Notes: a model not told the origin generated them from the letters alone. DNA of 6,632 bases from SCGC-AAA471-B05 sp032249055 (GCA_032249055.1 JAVVGP010000049.1:1-6632); one strand, 5' to 3'. Positions 1 through 6,223 are shown, counted from the stretch's first letter. A program made the numbers and translations.

Positions 1-734
1 TTTCAGAAATAGGATATGGATATTTGGATTATGGTGATACTCCCGCTTTTAAAGGTGTTTACGAAGTATCTGCTTTATCTGTAGGAGCTACTTTAAGAGC
101 ACTTGAAGCTGTAATTAATGGAGAAGTGGATCATGCTTTTAATCCTTCAGGAGGTCTTCATCATGCTTATCGCTATAAAGCCGCGGGTTTCTGTGTATTT
201 AATGATCCTGCTATAGCAATAGAATATTCAAGAAAGAAATATGGTTTTAAAAAATTCTTATATGTAGATATTGATGCTCATCATGGTGATGGGGTTTATT
301 ATTCTTATGAAGATGATCCTACAGTATATATTGTAGACATTCATGAAGATGGACGTTTCCTTTATCCTGGTACAGGATTTGAAACCGAAAAAGGAAAAGG
401 AGAAGCTTATGGAACAAAAATTAATATTCCTTTAAAGCCTTTTTCAGATACAAATACTGTATTACAATATATACCAAAAATAAAGGAATTCATAGAAAAT
501 ATAGAGTTCGATCTTATAATATTCCAATGCGGTGCTGATGGATTGGAAGGAGATCCTTTAACTCATTTAAGATATTCTCCTAAAGTACACGAAGAAATTA
601 CAAAATTATTGCATAAATTTGCTCATGAAAAATGCAAAGGAAGAATTATTGCTACAGGAGGTGGAGGATACAATTTTAATAACGTTGCTAAAGCATGGGT
701 TACTGTTGTTGAAACATTAACAAAAGAATATTAA
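1..734 (+). CDS. Histone deacetylase-like / AcuC-family amidohydrolase, 5'-truncated
   Basis: Zinc-dependent deacetylase of the class I/II HDAC, AcuC and acetylpolyamine-amidohydrolase superfamily, probably cytosolic. The reading frame is open to the left edge (first full codon at 3). The first in-frame start-like codon, TTG at 24, lies inside conserved sequence, so the true start is upstream and roughly 90-110 residues are missing if the protein has the usual ~350 residues. Visible active-site elements in order: the GGLHHA His pair (codons 159-164); DIDAHHGDG (267-293), whose second Asp and first His are the expected zinc ligands; GADGLEGDPL, whose Asp (537-539) is the third ligand; and GGGGY (657-671), with the transition-state Tyr. 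The catalytic set present in the window is complete, so the enzyme is probably active. Family membership is secure. The substrate (acetyl-lysine on protein, acetylated polyamine or another amide) cannot be read from sequence. The stop codon shares bases with that of the convergent CBS gene. Confidence 0.9.
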   Translation, partial: SEIGYGYLDYGDTPAFKGVYEVSALSVGATLRALEAVINGEVDHAFNPSGGLHHAYRYKAAGFCVFNDPAIAIEYSRKKYGFKKFLYVDIDAHHGDGVYYSYEDDPTVYIVDIHEDGRFLYPGTGFETEKGKGEAYGTKINIPLKPFSDTNTVLQYIPKIKEFIENIEFDLIIFQCGADGLEGDPLTHLRYSPKVHEEITKLLHKFAHEKCKGRIIATGGGGYNFNNVAKAWVTVVETLTKEY

Positions 735-1255
735 TATCTTCTTGTTTCTAATATACCTGCACCTATATGAACTCTATCTATATGTTTAGATAAATCTTTA
801 TCTGTTGCGAATATCGATTCACAATATGGACATATAAAACCTTTTATCTCTTCTAATTCTGCTTCTTTTGCTAAAGATAAAATATCTCCAACAACGTTTC
901 TCAAAGTAATTATACCTATTATATTACCGTTATCTCTTACAGGCAATCTTCTTATATTGTATTGCTTAAACTTTTCCAAAGCTTCTTTAACTGTTGCATT
1001 CTTATTTATTGTAATTAAAGGAGAAGACATTATTTCGCTGGCCTTTGTATTATTTACATCTTTCCCCTCTGCTACAACTTTATAAAGTATATCTCTCTCT
1101 GTTATTATTCCTACAATTTTCTTATCCTTTTCTATTAAAACGCTTCCTATCTGCTTTTGTTTCATAATTTCTGCAATATTTTTTATACTTTCATTAAAAT
1201 TTACCACAACAATGTTTTTCCTAACGTATTTTTCAATAGGTTCATTTAGTTCCAT
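731..1255 (-). CDS. CBS-domain pair protein with C-terminal C2H2 zinc finger
   Basis: Small cytosolic sensor or regulator of 174 residues. Two CBS repeats form one Bateman module: CBS1 at about residues 8-62, with GIITERDIL at 49-57, and CBS2 at about 73-128, with GIITLRNVV at 114-122. Such modules usually bind adenine nucleotides or related ligands. After a charged linker (130-138) comes a zinc finger with Cys142, Cys145, His158 and His163, a C-x2-C-x12-H-x4-H spacing matching the classical C2H2 finger. A role in ligand-dependent DNA or RNA binding, or in protein contact, is inference; no partner is identified. The start is ATG at 1253-1255, with a TATA-like element about 24 bases upstream and no Shine-Dalgarno sequence, suggesting a leaderless mRNA. 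The TAA stop (731-733) overlaps the stop of the convergent deacetylase gene. Confidence 0.9.
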   Translation of the reverse strand: MELNEPIEKYVRKNIVVVNFNESIKNIAEIMKQKQIGSVLIEKDKKIVGIITERDILYKVVAEGKDVNNTKASEIMSSPLITINKNATVKEALEKFKQYNIRRLPVRDNGNIIGIITLRNVVGDILSLAKEAELEEIKGFICPYCESIFATDKDLSKHIDRVHIGAGILETRRY

Positions 1256-1275
1256 TATTATGTAATAAAAATTAA

Positions 1276-1282
1276 TTTAAAT
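1276..1282 (-). promoter_or_regulatory. Putative TATA box of the CBS/zinc-finger gene
   Basis: An ATTTAAA element on the - strand is centred about 24 bases upstream of the ATG at 1255, which places transcription initiation at or next to the start codon. A second AT-rich TATA-like stretch lies further upstream at 1307-1320 and could serve either strand. The whole spacer is AT-rich, so the assignment rests mainly on spacing. Confidence 0.4.
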
Positions 1283-1385
1283 AATTCTTTCTATAACCAA
1301 GTGTGATTTATAAATATAAAATTGCTTAAAATTCATTGTTAGAAATTTAATGAAAAGTCTATATAAGAAAAGAAAGCCTCAAAAA

Positions 1386-1395
1386 TTTATAAAAA
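1386..1395 (+). promoter_or_regulatory. Putative TATA box of tRNA-Trp
   Basis: TTTATAAAAA is centred about 27 bases upstream of the mature tRNA 5' end at 1417, the expected distance for an archaeal TBP site. Another TATA-like element (CTATATAAG, around 1360-1368) lies further upstream and would give a longer 5' leader. The nearer one is preferred because of spacing. Confidence 0.6.
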
Positions 1396-1416
1396 TTATT
1401 ATATTATTTTAATAGA

Positions 1417-1550
1417 GGGGCCGTAGCCTAGCAAGGTAGGGCGTTGGGCTCCAGAATAAAAATAAAGAAATGTAAGTTGAGCTAAATGCGATGATGAAAT
1501 TCTGGAGCGGAGATACCCAAAGGTCGGGGGTTCAAGTCCCTCCGGCCCCA
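1417..1550 (+). tRNA. tRNA-Trp (anticodon CCA) with intron
   Basis: A complete cloverleaf can be folded by hand. The acceptor stem pairs 1417-1423 with 1543-1549 (seven Watson-Crick pairs) and the discriminator is A1550. The D arm is 1426-1442 with GG at 1435-1436. The anticodon stem pairs 1444-1448 with 1516-1520. The variable loop is 1521-1525 and the T arm is 1526-1542 with loop TTCAAGT. Joining 1417-1454 to 1515-1550 gives a 74-nt tRNA whose anticodon loop is CUCCAGA, with U33 before anticodon CCA (1451-1453), hence tryptophan. The intron sits at the canonical archaeal position between nucleotides 37 and 38. The 3' CCA is not encoded and must be added. An upstream TATA box and a downstream T-run fit a single-gene transcript, convergent with the DUF35 gene. 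Confidence 0.95.
1455..1514 (+). other. 60-nt tRNA-Trp intron with bulge-helix-bulge splice site and box C motif
   Basis: Boundaries come from the bulge-helix-bulge fold. The central four-pair helix is CUCC (1449-1452) with GGAG (1509-1512). The three-base bulge AGA (1453-1455) is cut after G1454 and the bulge AUA (1513-1515) after U1514. No good outer intron helix follows the 5' bulge, so the motif looks relaxed. The intron also carries a perfect box C (ATGATGA, 1491-1497). Two bases later comes TTCTGGAG (1500-1507), complementary over eight bases to CTCCAGAA (1449-1456) spanning the anticodon loop and exon/intron junction. A box-D-like TTGA lies at 1477-1480. Introns of tRNA-Trp in Euryarchaeota such as Haloferax are known C/D guide RNAs for 2'-O-methylation; the same role here is inference because the D boxes are degenerate. 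Confidence 0.8.
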
Positions 1551-1576
1551 TATAAAAAATTAATTGTGCATTCAAG

Positions 1577-1582
1577 TTTTTT
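1577..1582 (+). terminator. Putative T-run terminator of tRNA-Trp
   Basis: A run of six T on the + strand begins 26 bases after the tRNA 3' end, before the convergent DUF35 gene. Archaeal termination commonly uses such T-runs without a hairpin. The spacer (1551-1596) also has an A-run at 1554-1559, which is a T-run on the - strand and could terminate the thiolase-DUF35 transcript. Confidence 0.45.
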
Positions 1583-1596
1583 ATTCATTACAAAAA

Positions 1597-1992
1597 TTAT
1601 AATTTTTCGAAGCTAATAATAGGCCAAGAAGGCCAACTTAGATCAAAATGGCTAGGTAAAACTTTAATTCTTACTCTATCTCCTATATTAACTTTTTCAT
1701 TTTCAGAATACTTTTTTCTAGCTAAAATTCTAACATCTCCTTCCAATTTTATTAAGCATACATAATATGGTACTTCTTTTTCAAACAATTTTGGTGCTAC
1801 ATGTATTATTGTATAGCTTTCTATGGTTCCTTCATTTTTTATTCTTTCCCATGCAGTATTTATAGAACTACAATATGGACAAATTTTTCTTGGTGGCAAG
1901 GTTAGCTTTCCGCAATTATTACATTTAGAAACCCATATTTCTTCGTTATTTATCCTTCTATAAAATTCTTCTATTAATATTTCTTCACCCAT
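1597..1992 (-). CDS. DUF35 OB-fold protein with N-terminal zinc ribbon (acyl-CoA-associated)
   Basis: A 131-residue DUF35 family protein, cytosolic. The N-terminal rubredoxin-like zinc ribbon is shown by Cys24, Cys27, Cys38 and Cys41 (CNNC then CPYC, with LPPR between). From about residue 50 on comes the OB-fold, recognisable by the GTIESYTIIH strand and the YVCLIKLEGDVRIL segment. These proteins pair with thiolases; in methanogens a homologue bridges thiolase and HMG-CoA synthase and is thought to provide a shared CoA-binding site. Here it is encoded immediately after, and overlapping by 8 bases (1985-1992), the thiolase gene, so translational coupling and complex formation are likely. No HMG-CoA synthase gene is present in the window, so a mevalonate role is not shown. 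Start is ATG at 1990-1992; length is typical. Confidence 0.9.
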   Translation of the reverse strand: MGEEILIEEFYRRINNEEIWVSKCNNCGKLTLPPRKICPYCSSINTAWERIKNEGTIESYTIIHVAPKLFEKEVPYYVCLIKLEGDVRILARKKYSENEKVNIGDRVRIKVLPSHFDLSWPSWPIISFEKL

Positions 1993-3163
1993 ATTCTCGA
2001 CTTTTTAAAATATGAACAAAGTGTGTTGAGCCTGAACCTCCCATATTTTGAGTTAAGCCTATTTTAGCTCCTTTAACTTGCCTAGGTCCAGCCTCACCTC
2101 TTAACTGCAAATATATTTCATACACTTGGGCTATTCCGGTTGCTCCTACGGGATGGCCTTTAGCTTTTAATCCTCCGCTTGTATTAACAGGTAACCAGCC
2201 ATCTAGATTTGTAGCACCTTCTTCTAGCAATTTTCCTCCTTTTCCTTTTTCAGCAATACCCAATTCTTCATATTCTATAATTTCAGCTATAGTAAAGCAA
2301 TCATGTAATTCTGCAACATTAACATCTTTTATACTAATTCCGGCATAATCGAATGCTTCTTTTGCAGCGATCCTTATACCTTTAATACTTGAAATTTCTT
2401 CTCTCTCAATTATTGAAGAATGATCTGTAGAATGACCACTTGCTATTATATCAACAGGATTATCATTAAATTTATGAGCTATTTCAGGAGAAGTTAAGAT
2501 TAAACATGCGGCACCATCAGTTATTAAAGAACAATCATATAACTTTAAAGGCCATGCTATTACTCTTGAATTTAATACTTCTTCCACTGTTATTATTTTT
2601 TGCATATGTGCCTTTGGATTATAGTAAGCATTTTTATGATTTTTAACAGCTACTAATGCCATTTGTTCTTCAGTAGTATTATATTTATGCATATGATGGG
2701 TAGCCATTAAAGCAAATATTCCAGCAAAGGTTAAACCAGACCATTGCTCGATTGCAATGTCGCTGGCCATAGCCAAAGCTTCGTTTGCTTCACTAGTAGT
2801 TCTATTATTCATTTTTTCAACTCCTGCAACTAAAACTATATCATACAATCCTGATTTTATAGCAAATAAAGCAGTTCTTAATGCAGTTGAACCTGAAGCA
2901 CATGCATTCTCAGTTCTAATAACTGGTAAATTATGGAAGCCAAGCCAATCTGCTAAAATTGGTGCTAAATGAGATTGATGTTCAAAATATTCTGAATAAC
3001 ATCCAAAAACTCCTAATTTGATTTTACCTTTAATATCAGGATCTTTACAATATGATATAGCTTCTAAAAAAGCTTCAACTAATAGTTCCCTTGCCATTAC
3101 ATTTTTCCTTTTACCAAATTTGCTACAACCAGCACCTACAATAGTTGCTAAAGGTTTCTTCAC
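1985..3163 (-). CDS. Thiolase family protein (SCP2-thiolase-like acetyl-CoA C-acetyltransferase)
   Basis: A 392-residue thiolase, expected to make or cleave 3-ketoacyl-CoA (for example two acetyl-CoA to acetoacetyl-CoA and CoA). The nucleophilic Cys88 lies in ENACASGS (85-92). The HDCF fingerprint is at 287-290, and GHPVGATG, with catalytic His337, at 336-343. Near the C-terminus, where classical thiolases have a second catalytic Cys, the sequence reads QNMGGSG (372-378) with no Cys. This matches SCP2-type thiolases, in which the Cys of HDCF (Cys289) is thought to take that role. The start is GTG (3161-3163), supported by full N-terminal family sequence and the short gap to pgk; no Shine-Dalgarno is seen. 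The 3' end overlaps the DUF35 gene by 8 bases, indicating a functional pair. Whether it serves the mevalonate pathway, fatty-acid breakdown or another route is open. Confidence 0.9.
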   Translation of the reverse strand: MKKPLATIVGAGCSKFGKRKNVMARELLVEAFLEAISYCKDPDIKGKIKLGVFGCYSEYFEHQSHLAPILADWLGFHNLPVIRTENACASGSTALRTALFAIKSGLYDIVLVAGVEKMNNRTTSEANEALAMASDIAIEQWSGLTFAGIFALMATHHMHKYNTTEEQMALVAVKNHKNAYYNPKAHMQKIITVEEVLNSRVIAWPLKLYDCSLITDGAACLILTSPEIAHKFNDNPVDIIASGHSTDHSSIIEREEISSIKGIRIAAKEAFDYAGISIKDVNVAELHDCFTIAEIIEYEELGIAEKGKGGKLLEEGATNLDGWLPVNTSGGLKAKGHPVGATGIAQVYEIYLQLRGEAGPRQVKGAKIGLTQNMGGSGSTHFVHILKSREYG

Positions 3164-3182
3164 GATAAAGAACTAATAAAAC

Positions 3183-3193
3183 TAATAAAAAAA
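3183..3193 (-). promoter_or_regulatory. T-rich element between pgk and thiolase (pgk terminator and/or thiolase promoter)
   Basis: The 38-base spacer between pgk and the thiolase has, on the - strand, seven T followed by ATTA. It lies just after the pgk stop, as expected for an archaeal T-run terminator, and is also centred about 25 bases ahead of the thiolase GTG, where a TATA box would sit. On the + strand the spacer shows a short tandem ACTAATAAA-type repeat (3171-3189). Which function applies cannot be decided by eye. Confidence 0.35.
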
Positions 3194-3201
3194 TTTAACT
3201 T

Positions 3202-4488
3202 TTAGAATTTTAATTTTAAAGCTTGAATTCCAGGCAGCTCTTTTTCCATAAGCATTTCTATTAATGCACCTCCGCCTGTGCTTATATGACTTATATATTC
3301 TGCAAATCCAAATTTGTTTATTGCAGCTACAGTATGTCCTCCTCCTGCTACGGTAAAAGCTTTTGAGTAAGCAATAGCCTTTAATAATCTTTTTGTTCCG
3401 TATTCAAATTCTTTCTCTTCATAAACACCAGGAGGACCGCTTATAACTATCGTTTTTGATTCTCTTATATAATTTTCTATTAATTCACAAGTTTTCTCTC
3501 CAATATCTTTTATTGACATTTCTAAAGGTAAACCACTTAAAGGTATCTCAGCTCTTTCACCTTTTGCAGTTTCTACTGCTACATCAACTGGTAATATTAT
3601 TTTATCTTTAATTTCTTCAAAAACTTTTTTAGCATTTTCGTATAAAAATATTCCTCCTTTTCTATCTAAGAACTTTTCGTTAATTTCTCCTAATTTATAT
3701 CCTGCAACCTTTAAATATAAATTTCCTATAAGTCCTGTAGCTACAATCCAATCAGCTTTATTTGTTTTTCCTAGATGCTCACAAATAGCTACAGCATCAT
3801 CTAATTTTGCACCTCCTAAAATATATAATCTTGGTCTTTCGCTATGCTGAAGTAGCCAAGTTAGTGCTCTTACTTCCCATTCCATAACTCTTCCTGCACA
3901 TGAAGGCATTACTACAGGATAGCCTGTAAGTGAAGCATGAGCTCTATGGGCTGCTGCAAAGGCATCATTTACGTAAATATCAGTTAATGTGGATAAAACT
4001 TGAATTTGTTTGCTTTTTGCATGTTCTTCAGGAGATTTCTTCAGCATTTCTTCAGGATCTGTTCTTACATTTTCTAGCATTACGATTCTGTAAGCTCCTT
4101 CTCTCAATTTCTTTAAAGCTTCTATAGCCTTTGGTCCATAAACATCTGGAACATAAATTACTTTTGTTTTCAACATTTTAGATAAAATTTTTGCATGAAG
4201 ATCTGTAGTAGTAAAATCAGCATCACCAGGTCTTCCTTGATGAGTTAATATTGCTACCCTTGCTCCTCTTACTAATAATTCTGTTAAAGTTGTTTGAGCT
4301 AAAACCTTCATTCTTGTTAGATCTGTTGGCATATTAGTTTTTGGATCCAAAGGTAAATTCATGTCAGTTCTAAGCAAAACTACCTTTCCTTCAAAATCAA
4401 AATCGTCCATTGTTTTGAATCCTAAATCTATTTTTAGCATTTGTTCAAGTATTTCTGGAGATACTTTACCTCCTAAAGCTCCTACCAT
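3202..4488 (-). CDS. pgk: Phosphoglycerate kinase
   Basis: Cytosolic enzyme of glycolysis and gluconeogenesis: 1,3-bisphosphoglycerate + ADP to 3-phosphoglycerate + ATP. Substrate-binding motifs are RTDMN (40-44), THQGRP (82-87), LENVR (138-142) and VNDAF followed by AHRAHAS (173-186). The nucleotide-binding domain has GGAKLDD (225-231), GPPGVYEE (351-358), GGGHT (382-386) and ISTGGGA (402-408). The GGGHT form, where bacterial enzymes have GGGDS/T, is to my knowledge usual in archaea. The chosen ATG gives 428 residues with about 20 residues ahead of the conserved core (starting near residue 25). Met17 (ATG at 4438-4440) would give a more typical 412. Neither start has a well-placed Shine-Dalgarno; a GGAGGT at 4468-4473 is 27 bases before Met17, too far. 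The gene starts two bases after the gap stop, so it is co-transcribed and probably translationally coupled, which favours the first ATG. Confidence 0.96.
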   Translation of the reverse strand: MVGALGGKVSPEILEQMLKIDLGFKTMDDFDFEGKVVLLRTDMNLPLDPKTNMPTDLTRMKVLAQTTLTELLVRGARVAILTHQGRPGDADFTTTDLHAKILSKMLKTKVIYVPDVYGPKAIEALKKLREGAYRIVMLENVRTDPEEMLKKSPEEHAKSKQIQVLSTLTDIYVNDAFAAAHRAHASLTGYPVVMPSCAGRVMEWEVRALTWLLQHSERPRLYILGGAKLDDAVAICEHLGKTNKADWIVATGLIGNLYLKVAGYKLGEINEKFLDRKGGIFLYENAKKVFEEIKDKIILPVDVAVETAKGERAEIPLSGLPLEMSIKDIGEKTCELIENYIRESKTIVISGPPGVYEEKEFEYGTKRLLKAIAYSKAFTVAGGGHTVAAINKFGFAEYISHISTGGGALIEMLMEKELPGIQALKLKF

Positions 4489-4490
4489 TT

Positions 4491-5525
4491 TTAGTAAAAT
4501 CTTTTTACAACTCCTAAACTTCTATCAGTTTTTTCTATAGAATTTTTAGGATTTTTTTCAATTCCAGTTAAAGCTCTAATTGCATCTATATTTTCAGGTA
4601 TAACGTTGCTTTCTTCTGGAGTAGCCCAAATTAAAGTTAGATCGTTATGTATAATAGAAATGCTTTCTAGCCAAACAGGTATTTCATAAATATCTCCTCT
4701 AGGTCTCCCCAATTCCCTTCCTATTTCGAATATTGTATTTAAAGCTTCCACTTTATCTTTTCCGCTTACTAAAACTACTCTAGGTTCTTCTTCTAAAGCA
4801 TTAATTACATTTTCTTTTGAAACTTTTTCTTTTAATTCCAAAAATCCCATATGTAAATGGTACAAATTATGACTTCCCTTTGCTGCTAATGTTATTATAT
4901 CTAAATCTTTAATTACTGTTTGAGCATCAGGTCCATGATGAGAAGGTATTTCTAAATCTGGAACCACAGTATTTATTATTCCTTTTTTGTGACTTTCCCA
5001 TGGATCTGCAGCCCTTCTAAATATTGTAATTCGTGCTTTTTTTACACCAATTCTTTCATGAATTGCACCAACAACTCTGCATATAGCAGTAGTATTGCAA
5101 CTAACAACTCTTGTGAATTGCCTATTTAAGTTTTCTAAATAATTTCTGGCAGCTACAAAACTTGCATTTGTTAATGAATGTTTTTCTCCTCCTTCAAATA
5201 TTGCTTTTACACCAAATTTTTCATAAAGTGGTTTATTTTTTGCACCTGTTCCTTCAGGAGTAGCATCAACAATCACATCAACTTTGCTTAATAGATCTTC
5301 TATTGTTCCCGCTGGTTCATAATTATGTCTTTTAAATTCTTCAATTCTTGCATTTGTAGACAAATAAATAGGAATATTCTTTTTAGCCATAAGAGCAGTT
5401 CTCCAATCAAAACCTGGACCAGCTATACCTACCAATTCCATATCATCTTGGAGCATAACCGCAGTAGCAACTCTTTTACCTATAGTTCCGTATCCTCCTA
5501 CAACACCTACTCTTATTTTACTCAT
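4491..5525 (-). CDS. gap: Archaeal type II glyceraldehyde-3-phosphate dehydrogenase (phosphorylating)
   Basis: Cytosolic enzyme making 1,3-bisphosphoglycerate from glyceraldehyde-3-phosphate, phosphate and NAD(P)+, and the reverse in gluconeogenesis. The protein has 344 residues, normal for the archaeal class. The N-terminal Rossmann motif is GGYGTIGKRVA (10-20), followed by DATPEGTG (87-94). The catalytic Cys143 lies in SCNTTAICR (142-150). HHGPDAQT (196-203) is the archaeal phosphate/catalytic-domain signature. YHLHMGF (222-228) carries candidate catalytic histidines. These motifs separate it from bacterial GapA. The start ATG at 5523-5525 is directly followed by the Rossmann strand, and a TATA/BRE-like element lies about 25 bases upstream, suggesting a leaderless transcript. 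pgk follows after two bases, so the next pathway step is in the same operon. NAD versus NADP preference cannot be judged here. Confidence 0.96.
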   Translation of the reverse strand: MSKIRVGVVGGYGTIGKRVATAVMLQDDMELVGIAGPGFDWRTALMAKKNIPIYLSTNARIEEFKRHNYEPAGTIEDLLSKVDVIVDATPEGTGAKNKPLYEKFGVKAIFEGGEKHSLTNASFVAARNYLENLNRQFTRVVSCNTTAICRVVGAIHERIGVKKARITIFRRAADPWESHKKGIINTVVPDLEIPSHHGPDAQTVIKDLDIITLAAKGSHNLYHLHMGFLELKEKVSKENVINALEEEPRVVLVSGKDKVEALNTIFEIGRELGRPRGDIYEIPVWLESISIIHNDLTLIWATPEESNVIPENIDAIRALTGIEKNPKNSIEKTDRSLGVVKRFY

Positions 5526-5545
5526 ATTTAATTATCGTTTTAAAT

Positions 5546-5558
5546 AATTATATTTTTC
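5546..5558 (-). promoter_or_regulatory. Putative BRE/TATA promoter of gap-pgk
   Basis: On the - strand GAAAAATATAATTA combines a purine-rich BRE-like GAAAAA with a TATAATTA box centred about 24-25 bases ahead of the gap ATG. That spacing puts initiation at or next to the start codon. The 47-base gap between adenylate kinase and gap, with no strong Shine-Dalgarno, supports a separate leaderless transcript for gap-pgk rather than simple readthrough. Confidence 0.5.
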
Positions 5559-5572
5559 AATAAAAGTAATTG

Positions 5573-6217
5573 CTAGCTACCAGTTAACTCTTTTTGTTTT
5601 AAAAATAACTCAATTATTCTTTTAGCAGCTATTTCAGCATGCTCAAAATCCCTAGACTGTTTAAATCTTAAATTTATAATTACTAATAAGCATTGTACAG
5701 AAAAAGCAGCTGCGGCAGCAAAGGCTCTATTTATTTGCTGATGAAGTTCAATTTCTTCATAGCTTTCAATTTCTCTACCTGCTCTGGGCATGCTTATAAT
5801 TCCTTCTTTATATTCAATCTTTTCCTTTAACATCATATCCTTTTTCCTTCTTTCTATAACATCTTCCGGATTATATTCTGCTAAAACTATAGCATCAGGC
5901 TTAATTTTTTTAATTGCTTCTTCAGGCAATCCTGGGTAATAGCCTCCTTGCATTTTAATACTTACATGTGTATCTATAATGACATCTTCTTCAATTTTTG
6001 AAATATTTTCTGCTGCTTCTATTTGTAATTTTCTATATTCATTTAAAGGTATTTTTTTCCTCATTTCGTCTCTGTCTTTTATTCCATATCTTTGAAAAGC
6101 AATTTTTAACATTTCATCTCCATAATTTACAATTTTAATGCTTGGCATCTGTTTTTTTATAAGTTGCATAATAGTAGTTTTGCCACTACCTGGTACTGCT
6201 ACAAAAATAATTTTCAT
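5573..6217 (-). CDS. adkA: Archaeal-type adenylate kinase (AdkA)
   Basis: Interconverts ATP + AMP and 2 ADP in the cytosol. The P-loop AVPGSGKTT (7-15) opens the protein, with Ala7 where Walker A usually has Gly. Other AdkA signatures are YGDEML (32-37), DRDEMRKKIP (48-57), IDTH (81-84), GGYYPGLPEE (91-100), the ERRKKD arginine patch (122-127) and HQQINRAFAAAAAF (159-172). This is the archaeal, typically trimeric, class and not bacterial Adk. At 214 residues it is about 20 longer than usual for AdkA (around 190-195). Most of the extra length lies between ERRKKD and HQQINR (about residues 128-148), with a short C-terminal extension after residue 200. ATG at 6215-6217 fits because Lys2 begins the first strand; a weak Shine-Dalgarno-like AGAAGG precedes it. 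It is upstream of gap in the same direction, separated by 47 bases. Confidence 0.92.
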   Translation of the reverse strand: MKIIFVAVPGSGKTTIMQLIKKQMPSIKIVNYGDEMLKIAFQRYGIKDRDEMRKKIPLNEYRKLQIEAAENISKIEEDVIIDTHVSIKMQGGYYPGLPEEAIKKIKPDAIVLAEYNPEDVIERRKKDMMLKEKIEYKEGIISMPRAGREIESYEEIELHQQINRAFAAAAAFSVQCLLVIINLRFKQSRDFEHAEIAAKRIIELFLKQKELTGS

Positions 6218-6223
6218 AATTAA

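Noticed and set aside
24..26. TTG at 24 as the real start of the deacetylase
   Set aside because: The frame continues open to the window edge with plausible family sequence (GYGYLDYGDTPAF), and the protein would lack its N-terminal third.
1332..1354. Inverted repeat TTCATT/AATGAA between the CBS gene and tRNA-Trp
   Set aside because: Six-base arms 11 bases apart are expected by chance in such AT-rich DNA, and no position-specific role is evident.
2757..2972. 71-codon + strand open frame inside the thiolase gene
   Set aside because: It lies wholly antisense to a thiolase with intact motifs and has no recognisable domain or promoter; a shadow frame.
3930..4127. 65-codon + strand open frame inside pgk
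   Set aside because: Antisense to conserved pgk codons (including the VNDAF and AHRAHAS regions); Leu/His-rich composition typical of a shadow frame.
5325..5531. 68-codon + strand open frame over the 5' end of gap
   Set aside because: Antisense to gap, Ser/Tyr/Asn-rich without domain features, and extends across the gap promoter; a shadow frame.
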